Shown here one piece after another: positions 18,456-27,675 of a DNA stretch of 64,000 nucleotides. Location: the NCBI GenBank assembly GCA_963754065.1, contig CAVWFH010000018.1, forward strand, positions 20,014-84,013, written 5' to 3'. A model generated the notes under the pieces. The model was not told the origin of the DNA and did no database searches. It was given only the letters and a program-made list of their open reading frames with translations. This DNA is from JALORV01 sp963754065. Lineage in GTDB: Bacteria > Pseudomonadota > Gammaproteobacteria > Burkholderiales > Burkholderiaceae_F. Both the position numbers and the translations under genes were made by a program. Numbering within the stretch: the first letter of the stretch is position 1; each line of letters opens with the position of its first letter.

Positions 18456-19033
18456 ATGAAGCCCTGGCTGGCGCTCTCGCGCTCCATCGACTATTTCAAC
18501 GGTCATCTCGGCGGCCTGCTGAAGTGGTTGATCCTGGTTGCGGTCATCATCAGCGGCGGCAACGCCATCCTGCGCAAGGTCTTCAACATCGGCTCAAACG
18601 CCTGGCTCGAGGCGCAGTGGTATCTCTTTGCCGCGGTCTTCATGCTCGGCGCCGGCTACGCCTTCCTGCGCAACGCCCATGTGCGCATCGATTTCATCTC
18701 GACCAAGCTGTCGCCGCAGACCCGCAACTGGATCGACATCGTCGGCATCGTCGTGTTCCTGGCTCCGCTTTGCCTGCTGCTGATCAACCTGTCGTGGCCG
18801 CTGTTCGTCAATGCGTGGACCACGGGCGAGATGTCGCAGAACGCCGGCGGGCTGGTGCGCTGGCCGGTCATGCTGCTGATTCCCGCCGGCATGTTCCTGC
18901 TGCTGGTGCAGGCGATCTCGGAACTGATCAAGCGGATTGCCTTTTTGCGCGGACTGATCCCTGACCCGCTCGCTCATGAGGCGCCCGGACAGAAGCACGG
19001 CGAGGAAACGGCCGAACTGCTGGAGGGCTCGAA

Positions 19034-19037
<4 letters not shown>
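18456..19037 (+). CDS. dctQ: TRAP transporter small permease, DctQ type
   Basis: A 193-residue membrane protein with four helices, for example WLILVAVIISGGNAILRK and WYLFAAVFMLGAGYAFL. The family motif AHVRIDFI appears near residue 78. It is the small integral subunit of a TRAP (periplasmic binding protein-dependent, ion-driven) importer. ATG 18456 follows GGAGGAG at 18441. Its end overlaps dctM by 4 bp, indicating coupled translation. Confidence 0.93.
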
Positions 19038-20852
<1,815 letters not shown>

Positions 20853-20891
20853 CCCTCGCGCCGCTGCGCTTCAGCGGTTCCTACCGCAAAG

Positions 20892-20919
20892 AAAAAGGCC
20901 CGCAGTTGCGGGCCTTTTT
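20892..20919. terminator. bidirectional rho-independent terminator between dctM and dctP
   Basis: A perfect 13-bp stem with a two-base loop: AAAAAGGCCCGCA at 20892-20904 pairs with TGCGGGCCTTTTT at 20907-20919. It gives a T-run in both directions and lies between two convergent genes. Confidence 0.93.
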
Positions 20920-20943
20920 CTCGAGCCGTCGAACAGCGGGCGA

Positions 20944-22028
20944 CTACAGCTTCTGCGACTGCATGAAGTCGTCGAACCCGGCTTCGGCAAAGCGGAACCA
21001 GAGGTTCTCGTCGCGGCGGAAGGTGTCGTAGTCCGAATAGATCTTCTTCCAGGCAGGGTTGGAGGCACTCAGTTCGCCATAGACTTCCCAGGCAGCCTTG
21101 AACGATGCGTCCATCACGTCCTTCGGGAAGCGGTGCAGCTTGGTCCCGCCGGCCACCAGTTGCTTCAGCGCGCCCGGATTCTTGGCATCGTAGGTCGCCT
21201 GCATGATCACGTGCGCGTGCGAGGCGCATGCTTCGACGATGCCCTTGTACTCCGGCGTCAGCGCGTCCCACGCCTTGGTGTTGACGAAGAGCGTCAGTTG
21301 CGGGCCGCCTTCCCACCAGCCGGGGTAGTAGTAGTTGGGTGCGACCTTGAAGAAACCGAGCTTCAGGTCATCGTAGGGTCCGACCCATTCAGCCGCATCG
21401 ATCGTGCCCTTTTCGAGCGCCGTGTAGATCTCGCCGCCCGGGATGTTCTGCGGCACGAGCCGATGCGCTCGAGCACCTTGCCGCCGAAGCCGCCGATGCG
21501 CATCTTCAGGCCCTTCATGTCCGCAAGGGACTTGATCTCCTTGCGATACCAGCCGCCCATCTGCGCGCCGGTATTGCCCATCGGGAAATTGACGATGTTG
21601 AATCCGCGGTAGAACTCGCGGAACAACTTCATGCCGTTGCCCTCGTACATCCAGGCCGTCATCTGGCGCGAGTTGAAGCCGAACGGGATCGCGCAGTCCA
21701 TCGCGAAGGTCGGATCCTTGCCGAAGAAGTAATACGGCGCGGTGTGTGCGGCTTCCACGGTGCCGTTCTGCACACCATCGAGGACGCCGAAGGCCGGCAT
21801 CAGTTCACCGGCGGCGTGCACGCTGACCGTGAACTTACCCCCGGTCGCTGCCGACACCTGCTTGGAGAACACCTCGGCCGCCCCGTAGATCGTGTCGAGC
21901 GACTTGGGGAAGCTCGACGCCAGGCGCCAGCGCACGGTGGCCTGGGCCTGAACGATCGCAGGCGCAGTGACTGCCGCGGCCGCTGCGGCGCCCGCAGTCG
22001 CGCGGGCCAGGAATTTACGACGTTGCAT
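20944..22028 (-). CDS. dctP: TRAP transporter receptor, DctP family (TakP-like), frameshifted
   Basis: A periplasmic solute-binding protein. The N-terminus MQRRKFLARATAG is a twin-arginine signal followed by an Ala-rich stretch cut near VQAQA. Conserved core segments include WRLASSFPKSLDTIYGAAE, YYFFGKDPTFAMDCAIPFG and KMRIGGFGGKVLERIG. Near 21460 the frame breaks. One extra base would restore GLVPQNIPGGEIYTALEKG, and the rest runs intact to FMQSQKL. Resemblance to TakP receptors suggests a 2-oxo acid or similar organic acid ligand. The gene is convergent with the permease genes, unusual for a TRAP system. Confidence 0.85.
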
Positions 22029-22165
22029 GAAAGTCTCCTAATTGAACTTGTGGAGTCACAGCGAAGTGGGGCGAGGCAAGGCCGCGGCCGCCTATCCAAC
22101 GCCGGGGCATTGTATCCACTGGCGCCGGCATGGCAACGCCGTTGTTTCCCGGCAGCGTCGCGGTC

Positions 22166-23512
22166 TCAGGAGCCGGCGACCGTCATGCCATCGATCAGGA
22201 CGGATCCGGAGATCTTGCTGCCGCGGACGACTTCGTCGGTGCCCACGGCCGCGATACCGGAGAACATCTGCTGCAGGTTCCCGGCGATCGTGATTTCTTC
22301 GACCGGATGCCGGATCTGTCCGTTCTGGACCCAGTAGCCGCTGGCGCCGCGCGAATAGTCGCCGGTGACGTAGTTCACGCCCTGCCCGATCAGTTCGGTC
22401 ACGAACAGCCCGGTGCCGAGACGGCGCAGCATGACCTCGAAGTCGTCCTCGTCGTCCGTGTTGCTGGAGCGCAACGTCAGGTTGTAGGAGCCTCCGGCAT
22501 TGCCGGTCGACTTCATGCCCAGCTTGCGCGCCGAATACGTCGACAGGAAGTAACCCTCGAGGCGACCTTTGCTGACCACCTTTCGGGTCATTCCGCGCAC
22601 GCCTTCCTCGTCGAACGGGCTCGATCCCGGCCCGCGCGGCAGATACGGATCTTCTTCTATGGTGATGTGTGGCGCGAAGACCTGCTTGCCCAGCGAGTCG
22701 ACCAGGAAGGTCGACTTCCGGTACAGCGCGCCGCCACTGGCCGCCTGCACGAAATTGCCGAGCAGCCCGCACGCGAGCGGAGCCTCGAACAGCACCGGGC
22801 ATTGACGTGTTCCCAGCTTGCGTGCACCGAGCCGGGCCAGCGCGCGCCGCGCGGCATAGTCCCCGATCGCTTCAGGTGATGCCAGCTCGGCGTGCAGGCG
22901 CGACGAGGAAAACCAGTCGTCGCGCTGCATGCCCGCTGCGTCCCGCGCAATCGGCGACACCGAGATCGAGTGGCGCGAGTACGGGTAGCCCGCCATGAAG
23001 TCGCGCGTGTTCGCGAGCACAAAGTGACCCGATGACGTGTACACGTTGGCGCCTTCCGAGTTCACGACGCGCGGACTGACGTCGAAGGCTGCCGCCTCGC
23101 AGCGCTGCGCGAGACGGATCGCCTCTTCCGTATCGAGCAGCCACGGGTGGAACAGATCCACGTCGCGCGGTCGCCGCTCGAAGGTATCTTCATCCGGCAG
23201 TCCGGCCGCGTCGTCCTCCGCCGTGAAGCGCGCGATGTTGTGCGCCGCCTCGACCGCCTGGCGTACGGCCGTCGCCGAGAAATCCGATGTCGACGCATGT
23301 CCGCGACGCTGCCCAAGGTACACCGTCACGCCCAGGCCCTTGTCGCGCGTGTGTTCGATCGTCTCGACCTTGCGCTTGCGCACACTGACCGACAAACCGG
23401 TCGATTCGCTGGCCTCGCACGAGGCATCGGAAGCTCCGAGTGTTCGCGCGTGGCCGAGCGCATCCTGTGCCAGTTCGCGCAGCCGGTCATCGGAAATCGA
23501 AAATACGGTCAT
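22166..23512 (-). CDS. pmbA: metalloprotease subunit PmbA/TldE
   Basis: A 448-residue cytoplasmic protein of the TldD/PmbA family, the non-catalytic partner of the TldD/TldE protease that processes modified peptides and CcdA-type antitoxin in E. coli. Typical segments are the N-terminal VRKRKVETIEHTRDKGLGV, TSSGHFVLANT, and the C-terminal VTGDYSRGASGYWVQNG and PVEEITIAGNLQQMF. No HExxH is expected in PmbA and none is seen. tldD is not in the window. It is divergent from yjgA, the usual neighbour. Confidence 0.95.
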   Translation of the reverse strand: MTVFSISDDRLRELAQDALGHARTLGASDASCEASESTGLSVSVRKRKVETIEHTRDKGLGVTVYLGQRRGHASTSDFSATAVRQAVEAAHNIARFTAEDDAAGLPDEDTFERRPRDVDLFHPWLLDTEEAIRLAQRCEAAAFDVSPRVVNSEGANVYTSSGHFVLANTRDFMAGYPYSRHSISVSPIARDAAGMQRDDWFSSSRLHAELASPEAIGDYAARRALARLGARKLGTRQCPVLFEAPLACGLLGNFVQAASGGALYRKSTFLVDSLGKQVFAPHITIEEDPYLPRGPGSSPFDEEGVRGMTRKVVSKGRLEGYFLSTYSARKLGMKSTGNAGGSYNLTLRSSNTDDEDDFEVMLRRLGTGLFVTELIGQGVNYVTGDYSRGASGYWVQNGQIRHPVEEITIAGNLQQMFSGIAAVGTDEVVRGSKISGSVLIDGMTVAGS

Positions 23513-23721
23513 GCCGTTGCGATGCCCCCTGGATGTGCCGCGACGGCGAATGCCGCGCGGATGCTGCTCGAATCCTGCCCGAATGCTGCCGCATCCGAAT
23601 CATGCAGCGTGCTCGGTATCATAAACAACGATGATCAGGGAACGTTCAGACCCTACGACGAGGCGACGCGACCGCAAGCGACGAGGCCGCGGCGCCCAGC
23701 AAGTCGCAGCGCAAGAGAGAC

Positions 23722-24174
23722 ATGCATGCATTGCAGGCGCTCGGGGCCGAGCTGGTGGAACTGCGTCGCGACCAGCTGCAGCGGATCGAGCTGCCGGACG
23801 AGCTGCGTGAGGCGGTCGAGTTCGCGCATCGCGTCACCAGCCACGAGGGCCGTCGCCGCCACATGCAGTACCTCGGGAAGCTGATGCGCCAGGTCGATGC
23901 CGACTCGATCCGCGCCGCGATCGACAACGCCACCGGCGAGTCGCGCGCGGCAGTCGCGCTGATGCATCTGGCCGAGCGCTGGCGTGACCGCCTGCTCGAG
24001 GACGACGCGGCGCTCACGGATTTCGTCGCCGCCCACCCGGCGTCGGACGTCCAGTGGCTGCGTGCGACGATACGAGCAGCGCGGCGCGAGATCTCGGCCC
24101 AGCAGGGACCGCGGCATGCGCGTGAACTGTATCGCTGGCTGCATGACCAACTCGACTCCCCAGACCACCCATGA
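23722..24174 (+). CDS. yjgA: YjgA / DarP (DUF615) ribosome-associated protein; N-terminus uncertain
   Basis: A 150-residue DUF615 protein, whose E. coli member (DarP/YjgA) associates with the 50S ribosomal subunit late in assembly. Conserved parts are MHALQALGAELVELRRDQL, HRVTSHEGRRRHMQYLGKLMR and RELYRWLHDQL. The family-typical PSKSQRKRD lies in frame just before ATG 23722, yet no start codon exists between it and a stop at 23632. A neighbouring frame carries another plausible leader (FRPYDEA). A frameshift near 23680 is therefore likely and the true start lies further upstream. It overlaps mog by 4 bp. Confidence 0.87.
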   Translation: MHALQALGAELVELRRDQLQRIELPDELREAVEFAHRVTSHEGRRRHMQYLGKLMRQVDADSIRAAIDNATGESRAAVALMHLAERWRDRLLEDDAALTDFVAAHPASDVQWLRATIRAARREISAQQGPRHARELYRWLHDQLDSPDHP

Positions 24175-24791
24175 AGGCTGAACGCCGCCATCCGGATGAG
24201 CTGATCCTCGGCCTGGTCTCGATATCCGACCGTGCCTCGCAGGGCGTGTATGCCGACCAGGGACTGCCGGCGCTGAAAGCGTGGTTCGAGCGCGCGTTGA
24301 CGTCGCCATGGCAAACGCACGAACGCCTGATACCGGACGAGCGTGCCGCCATCGAGCAGGCACTGATCGAACTCGTCGACGAAGTCGGCTGCGATCTCGT
24401 ACTGACCACCGGCGGCACGGGACCGGCACGTCGTGATGTCACCCCCGAGGCCACGCTTGCGATCGCCACCCGCGAGATGCCCGGTTTCGGAGAGCAGATG
24501 CGACGAATCTCACTGGAGTTCGTGCCCACCGCGATCCTGTCGCGCCAGGTCGGCGTGGTACGCGAGACGACCAGTCACGCCGCACTGATCCTCAACCTTC
24601 CGGGTCAGCCGAAAGCGATCGCCGAAACCCTCGAAGGACTCAAGGACCCCGATGGAACGCCACGCGCGCACGGCATCTTCGCCGCGGTGCCGTACTGCAT
24701 CGACCTGATCGGAGGTCCTTACATCGAAACCCGGGACGAGGTCAGCAAGGCCTTTCGTCCGAAGAGCGCCATCCGCAAGGCAAACGCATGA
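24171..24791 (+). CDS. mog: molybdopterin adenylyltransferase
   Basis: A 206-residue cytoplasmic enzyme that activates molybdopterin with AMP before molybdate insertion. The MoaB/Mog motif TTGGTGPARRDVTPEAT is near residues 84-100. LGLVSISDRASQGVYADQG near the N-terminus and LNLPGQPKAIAE near the C-terminus are typical. It is coupled to yjgA and to the esterase gene by 4-bp overlaps, forming a compact three-gene unit. It implies the cell makes molybdoenzymes, although none is encoded here. Confidence 0.95.
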   Translation: MKAERRHPDELILGLVSISDRASQGVYADQGLPALKAWFERALTSPWQTHERLIPDERAAIEQALIELVDEVGCDLVLTTGGTGPARRDVTPEATLAIATREMPGFGEQMRRISLEFVPTAILSRQVGVVRETTSHAALILNLPGQPKAIAETLEGLKDPDGTPRAHGIFAAVPYCIDLIGGPYIETRDEVSKAFRPKSAIRKANA

Positions 24792-25459
24792 CCACGGAAC
24801 TGCTGCAGGCCCTTGAGTTGCAGACGCACCCGGCGCCTACCGCGAGCGTGATCTGGCTGCACGGGCTGGGCGCCGACGGATATGACTTCGTGCCGGTCGT
24901 GCGCGAACTCGAGAACCTCGGCGTGCCGCCGGCACGCTACGTATTTCCGCACGCGCCGACGCGTCCGGTCACGATCAACGGCGGCTACGTCATGCGCGCG
25001 TGGTACGACATCCTCGGTACCGATCTCGTGCGGCGCGAGGATGAAGGCGGAATCCGCGACTCGCAGCAGCGCGTCGAAGCGCTGATGGCACGCGAGACGG
25101 CGCGCGGCACACCGCGTTCGCGCATCGTTCTTGCCGGTTTCTCGCAGGGCGGAGCAATCACGTTGCAAACCGGGCTGCGCCAGGACGAACCGCTGGCCGG
25201 CTTGCTCGCGCTATCGACTTACCTGCCGCTCGCATCGGCGTTCGACGCCGAACGTACGGCGGCGAGTCGCGGTGTTCCGATCTTCATGGCGCACGGCCGC
25301 AGTGATCCGGTCATCCCGCTGGTTCGCGCGACGACGTCGCGCGATCAGCTCAAGGCGGCCGGCTATGAGGTTGAATGGCACGAGTACGAGATGCCGCACT
25401 CCGTCTGCGAGGAGGAAATCCGGCAGATCGCCAGCTTCCTCAAGCGGGTCCTCGCCTGA
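24788..25459 (+). CDS. alpha/beta-hydrolase, carboxylesterase/phospholipase family (EstB-like)
   Basis: A 223-residue cytoplasmic serine hydrolase of the small carboxylesterase/lysophospholipase group. The nucleophile elbow GFSQGG is near residue 118, the acid in HGRSDPVIP and the catalytic His in MPHSV. IWLHGLGADGYDF forms the oxyanion region. Substrates are typically short-chain esters or lysophospholipids. It overlaps mog by 4 bp. Confidence 0.92.
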   Translation: MTTELLQALELQTHPAPTASVIWLHGLGADGYDFVPVVRELENLGVPPARYVFPHAPTRPVTINGGYVMRAWYDILGTDLVRREDEGGIRDSQQRVEALMARETARGTPRSRIVLAGFSQGGAITLQTGLRQDEPLAGLLALSTYLPLASAFDAERTAASRGVPIFMAHGRSDPVIPLVRATTSRDQLKAAGYEVEWHEYEMPHSVCEEEIRQIASFLKRVLA

Positions 25460-25472
25460 CGGCGCCGAACGC

Positions 25473-25874
25473 TCAGCGGCGGTCGACACTCCAGGCGCCC
25501 GGACCGGCAACAGCCAGCATCAGCAGGCCACCGGCGACAGCGAGGTTCTTCATGAAGATGATCTGCTGCATCATCTGCTGGTTCGCGGGCATGGCCCAAT
25601 AGTTGTGGAACAGCAGCGCGGCAGCCACGGTGAATAGCGCCAGCGCCAGGGCCGCCCAGCGTGTTTTCCAGCCAACGATCAACGCCACTGCAGCGCCAAT
25701 CTCCACGATGATCGCGCCGATCGCGGCGACTTGCGGCAGAGGCAGTCCAACTGAGCTGATGTAGCCGACCGTACCCGCAAAGCCGGCACCGATCTTGCCG
25801 ATACCTGCGATGAGAAACATCAGCGCCAGCAGGACCCGTCCTACCAGCGCGGTCGCGTTCTGATTCATGGTCAT
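25473..25874 (-). CDS. DoxX family membrane protein
   Basis: A 133-residue protein with four hydrophobic helices. It begins with VGRVLLALMFLIAGIGKI, the standard DoxX opening, and contains VEIGAAVALIVGWKTRWAA and FMKNLAVAGGLLML. DoxX proteins include E. coli YqjF, a target of the regulator YhaJ. It is followed upstream on the same strand by a pirin gene and then a divergent LysR gene, a grouping that recalls YqjF-YhaK-YhaJ. Its molecular role is unknown. Confidence 0.9.
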   Translation of the reverse strand: MTMNQNATALVGRVLLALMFLIAGIGKIGAGFAGTVGYISSVGLPLPQVAAIGAIIVEIGAAVALIVGWKTRWAALALALFTVAAALLFHNYWAMPANQQMMQQIIFMKNLAVAGGLLMLAVAGPGAWSVDRR

Positions 25875-25936
25875 GCAACTTCTCCAGTGAGTTGTCAGTA
25901 CCCGGCCGGAGCGGGCTGGGACCGACGAAAAAAATT

Positions 25937-26635
25937 CTACGGAAGGTCGAACACCAGGACCTCGGCACTCTCGCCCTGCGACAGTTCGAGCCGATCGATT
26001 TCAGTGATCTTCGCGGCGTCGCCTGCAGTGAGCAACTTACCGTTTACCCGCACGCTGCCTCGTGCCACATGAACGTACGCGCGCCGCCCCTGTGCGATGT
26101 CGAGCGTCGCGGACTCGGCACCGTCGAACAGACCCGCATACACCCGCGCATCCTGGTGAATCGTCAGCGAACCTTCGGCGCCATCGGGTGATGCGACCAG
26201 TCGCAGGCGTCCACGCTTGTCGGCCACTTCGAAGCGCTTCTCTTCGTAACTCGGCGCGATCCCGGTGACGTTCGGGATGATCCAGATCTGCAGGAAGTGC
26301 GTCGTCTGCGAGTTCGAATGGTTGAACTCCGAGTGCATCACGCCACGACCGGCACTCATGCGCTGCACGTCTCCGGGACGGATCACCGAACCGTTGCCCA
26401 TGCTGTCCTTGTGGGCGAGTTCGCCGTCCAGCACATAGCTGATGATCTCCATGTCTCGATGGCCATGCGTGCCGAATCCCATGCCGGGCGCGACCCGGTC
26501 TTCGTTGATGACCCGCAGCGGCCCAAAGGCGACGTGGTCCGGATCATGATATTCAGCGAATGAGAAGCTGTGGAAGGACTTGAGCCAGCCATGATCGGCG
26601 TAGCCGCGCTCGTTGCCTGCTCGTAGCGACATCAT
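25937..26635 (-). CDS. pirin family protein (YhaK-like)
   Basis: A 232-residue bicupin of the pirin family. The metal-site region GFGTHGHRDMEIISYVLDG, DVQRMSAGRGVMHSEFNHS and THFLQIWI are conserved. YhaK of E. coli is a redox-sensitive marker of oxidative stress, and other pirins have quercetinase activity. The start is the ATG pair at 26635, because AAAGGAGC lies at the right distance. An upstream ATG at 26653 falls inside this ribosome-binding site. It is divergent from the LysR gene. Confidence 0.92.
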   Translation of the reverse strand: MMSLRAGNERGYADHGWLKSFHSFSFAEYHDPDHVAFGPLRVINEDRVAPGMGFGTHGHRDMEIISYVLDGELAHKDSMGNGSVIRPGDVQRMSAGRGVMHSEFNHSNSQTTHFLQIWIIPNVTGIAPSYEEKRFEVADKRGRLRLVASPDGAEGSLTIHQDARVYAGLFDGAESATLDIAQGRRAYVHVARGSVRVNGKLLTAGDAAKITEIDRLELSQGESAEVLVFDLP

Positions 26636-26704
26636 TGAATTCGCTCCTTTCATTCGAGTGGTTCCGTCACTGACCGGAAAGGCAGATCGAATTCTGATCG
26701 GATA

Positions 26705-26723
26705 CCCGAGCAATTACATCGGG
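26705..26723. promoter_or_regulatory. candidate LysR-type operator between pirin and LysR genes
   Basis: CCCGA at 26705-26709 and TCGGG at 26719-26723 form a dyad with a 9-bp spacer in the divergent intergenic region, 38 bp before the LysR start and about 70 bp before the pirin start. Position fits a LysR-type activator and autorepressor site. Binding is inferred only. Confidence 0.45.
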
Positions 26724-26760
26724 ATTAGACTGACGAAGTCGTTCGAATCTGTTCAACATC

Positions 26761-27675
26761 ATGCCCGCCTTGACCCTGGACGCACTTCAGCTGATCGATG
26801 CCATCGCGCGGCGCGGCAGCTTCGCCGGGGCGGCCGAAGAACTCGGCCGCGTCCCGTCGGCGGTCACCTACGCGGTGCGCCGGCTCGAGGGCGATCTCGA
26901 CGTATTGCTGTTCGACCGGCGCGGCTATCGCGCCCGCCTGACGCCCGCTGGCGAGGAACTGTTGCGCGAGGGTCGCCACCTGCTGGCCGCCGCCGATGAA
27001 CTGGCGCAGCGCGTGCGGCGTGTGGCGTCGGGCTGGGAACAGGAACTCACGCTGGCACTCGACAACCTCATTCCGTTCGCCCGGCTGATCCCGCTGCTCG
27101 ATGAATTCATGCGCGTCGCGCCGACGCAGCTGAAGATCACCGACGAAGTCCTGGGCGGAACCTGGGACGCGCTGATGTCGGGCCGCGCCGACCTCGCAAT
27201 CGGTGCGATCCAGGAAGGCCCGGAACCGTCGCGCCTCGGTGCCGGCTATCGGGCCGAACCGCTCGGCAGCGTGAGTTTCGTGTTTGCCGTGGCGCCAAGC
27301 CACCCACTGGCCGCGGTCGGATCTCCGCTACCCGCCGGCGAATTGCGCAAGTACCGGCAAGTTGTCGTCGCCGACACGTCTCAGCGCATGGCCCCCCGGG
27401 CAGCCGGACTGCTGGGACTGGCCGACGTGCTCACAGTACCGACTCTGGCTGCGAAGATCGCCGCGCAGAAGGCCGGGCTCGGCTGCGGGTTCCTGCCGGC
27501 GCATCTGGTGCGCGACGCACTGGCGCGCGGCGAACTGATCGTGAAGACGACGGACCAGGAGCGCGGCGACAGCACGATGCACATGGCGTGGCGCAACGAC
27601 GCCCGCGGCAAGGCGGTCGCGTGGTGGCTGGAAAAGCTCAGGACGTCCGCGACACGCGCGGCACTAGTGGCGTGA
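26761..27675 (+). CDS. LysR-type transcriptional regulator (YhaJ-like context)
   Basis: A 304-residue regulator. The N-terminal winged helix-turn-helix (residues 5-65) reads LQLIDAIARRGSFAGAAEELG then PSAVTYAVRRLE. The periplasmic-binding-fold effector domain follows (about 90-295). YhaJ of E. coli has the same family and genomic company (pirin and DoxX targets) and responds to aromatic electrophiles. The parallel is by context, not proven orthology. Its last 38 bp overlap the end of the convergent diguanylate cyclase gene. Confidence 0.92.
   Translation: MPALTLDALQLIDAIARRGSFAGAAEELGRVPSAVTYAVRRLEGDLDVLLFDRRGYRARLTPAGEELLREGRHLLAAADELAQRVRRVASGWEQELTLALDNLIPFARLIPLLDEFMRVAPTQLKITDEVLGGTWDALMSGRADLAIGAIQEGPEPSRLGAGYRAEPLGSVSFVFAVAPSHPLAAVGSPLPAGELRKYRQVVVADTSQRMAPRAAGLLGLADVLTVPTLAAKIAAQKAGLGCGFLPAHLVRDALARGELIVKTTDQERGDSTMHMAWRNDARGKAVAWWLEKLRTSATRAALVA

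Noticed and set aside
26735..26760. tRNA T-arm-like GTTCGAATC before the LysR gene
   Set aside because: The flanks do not form a T stem, no acceptor stem or anticodon arm is found, and it lies in a short promoter region.
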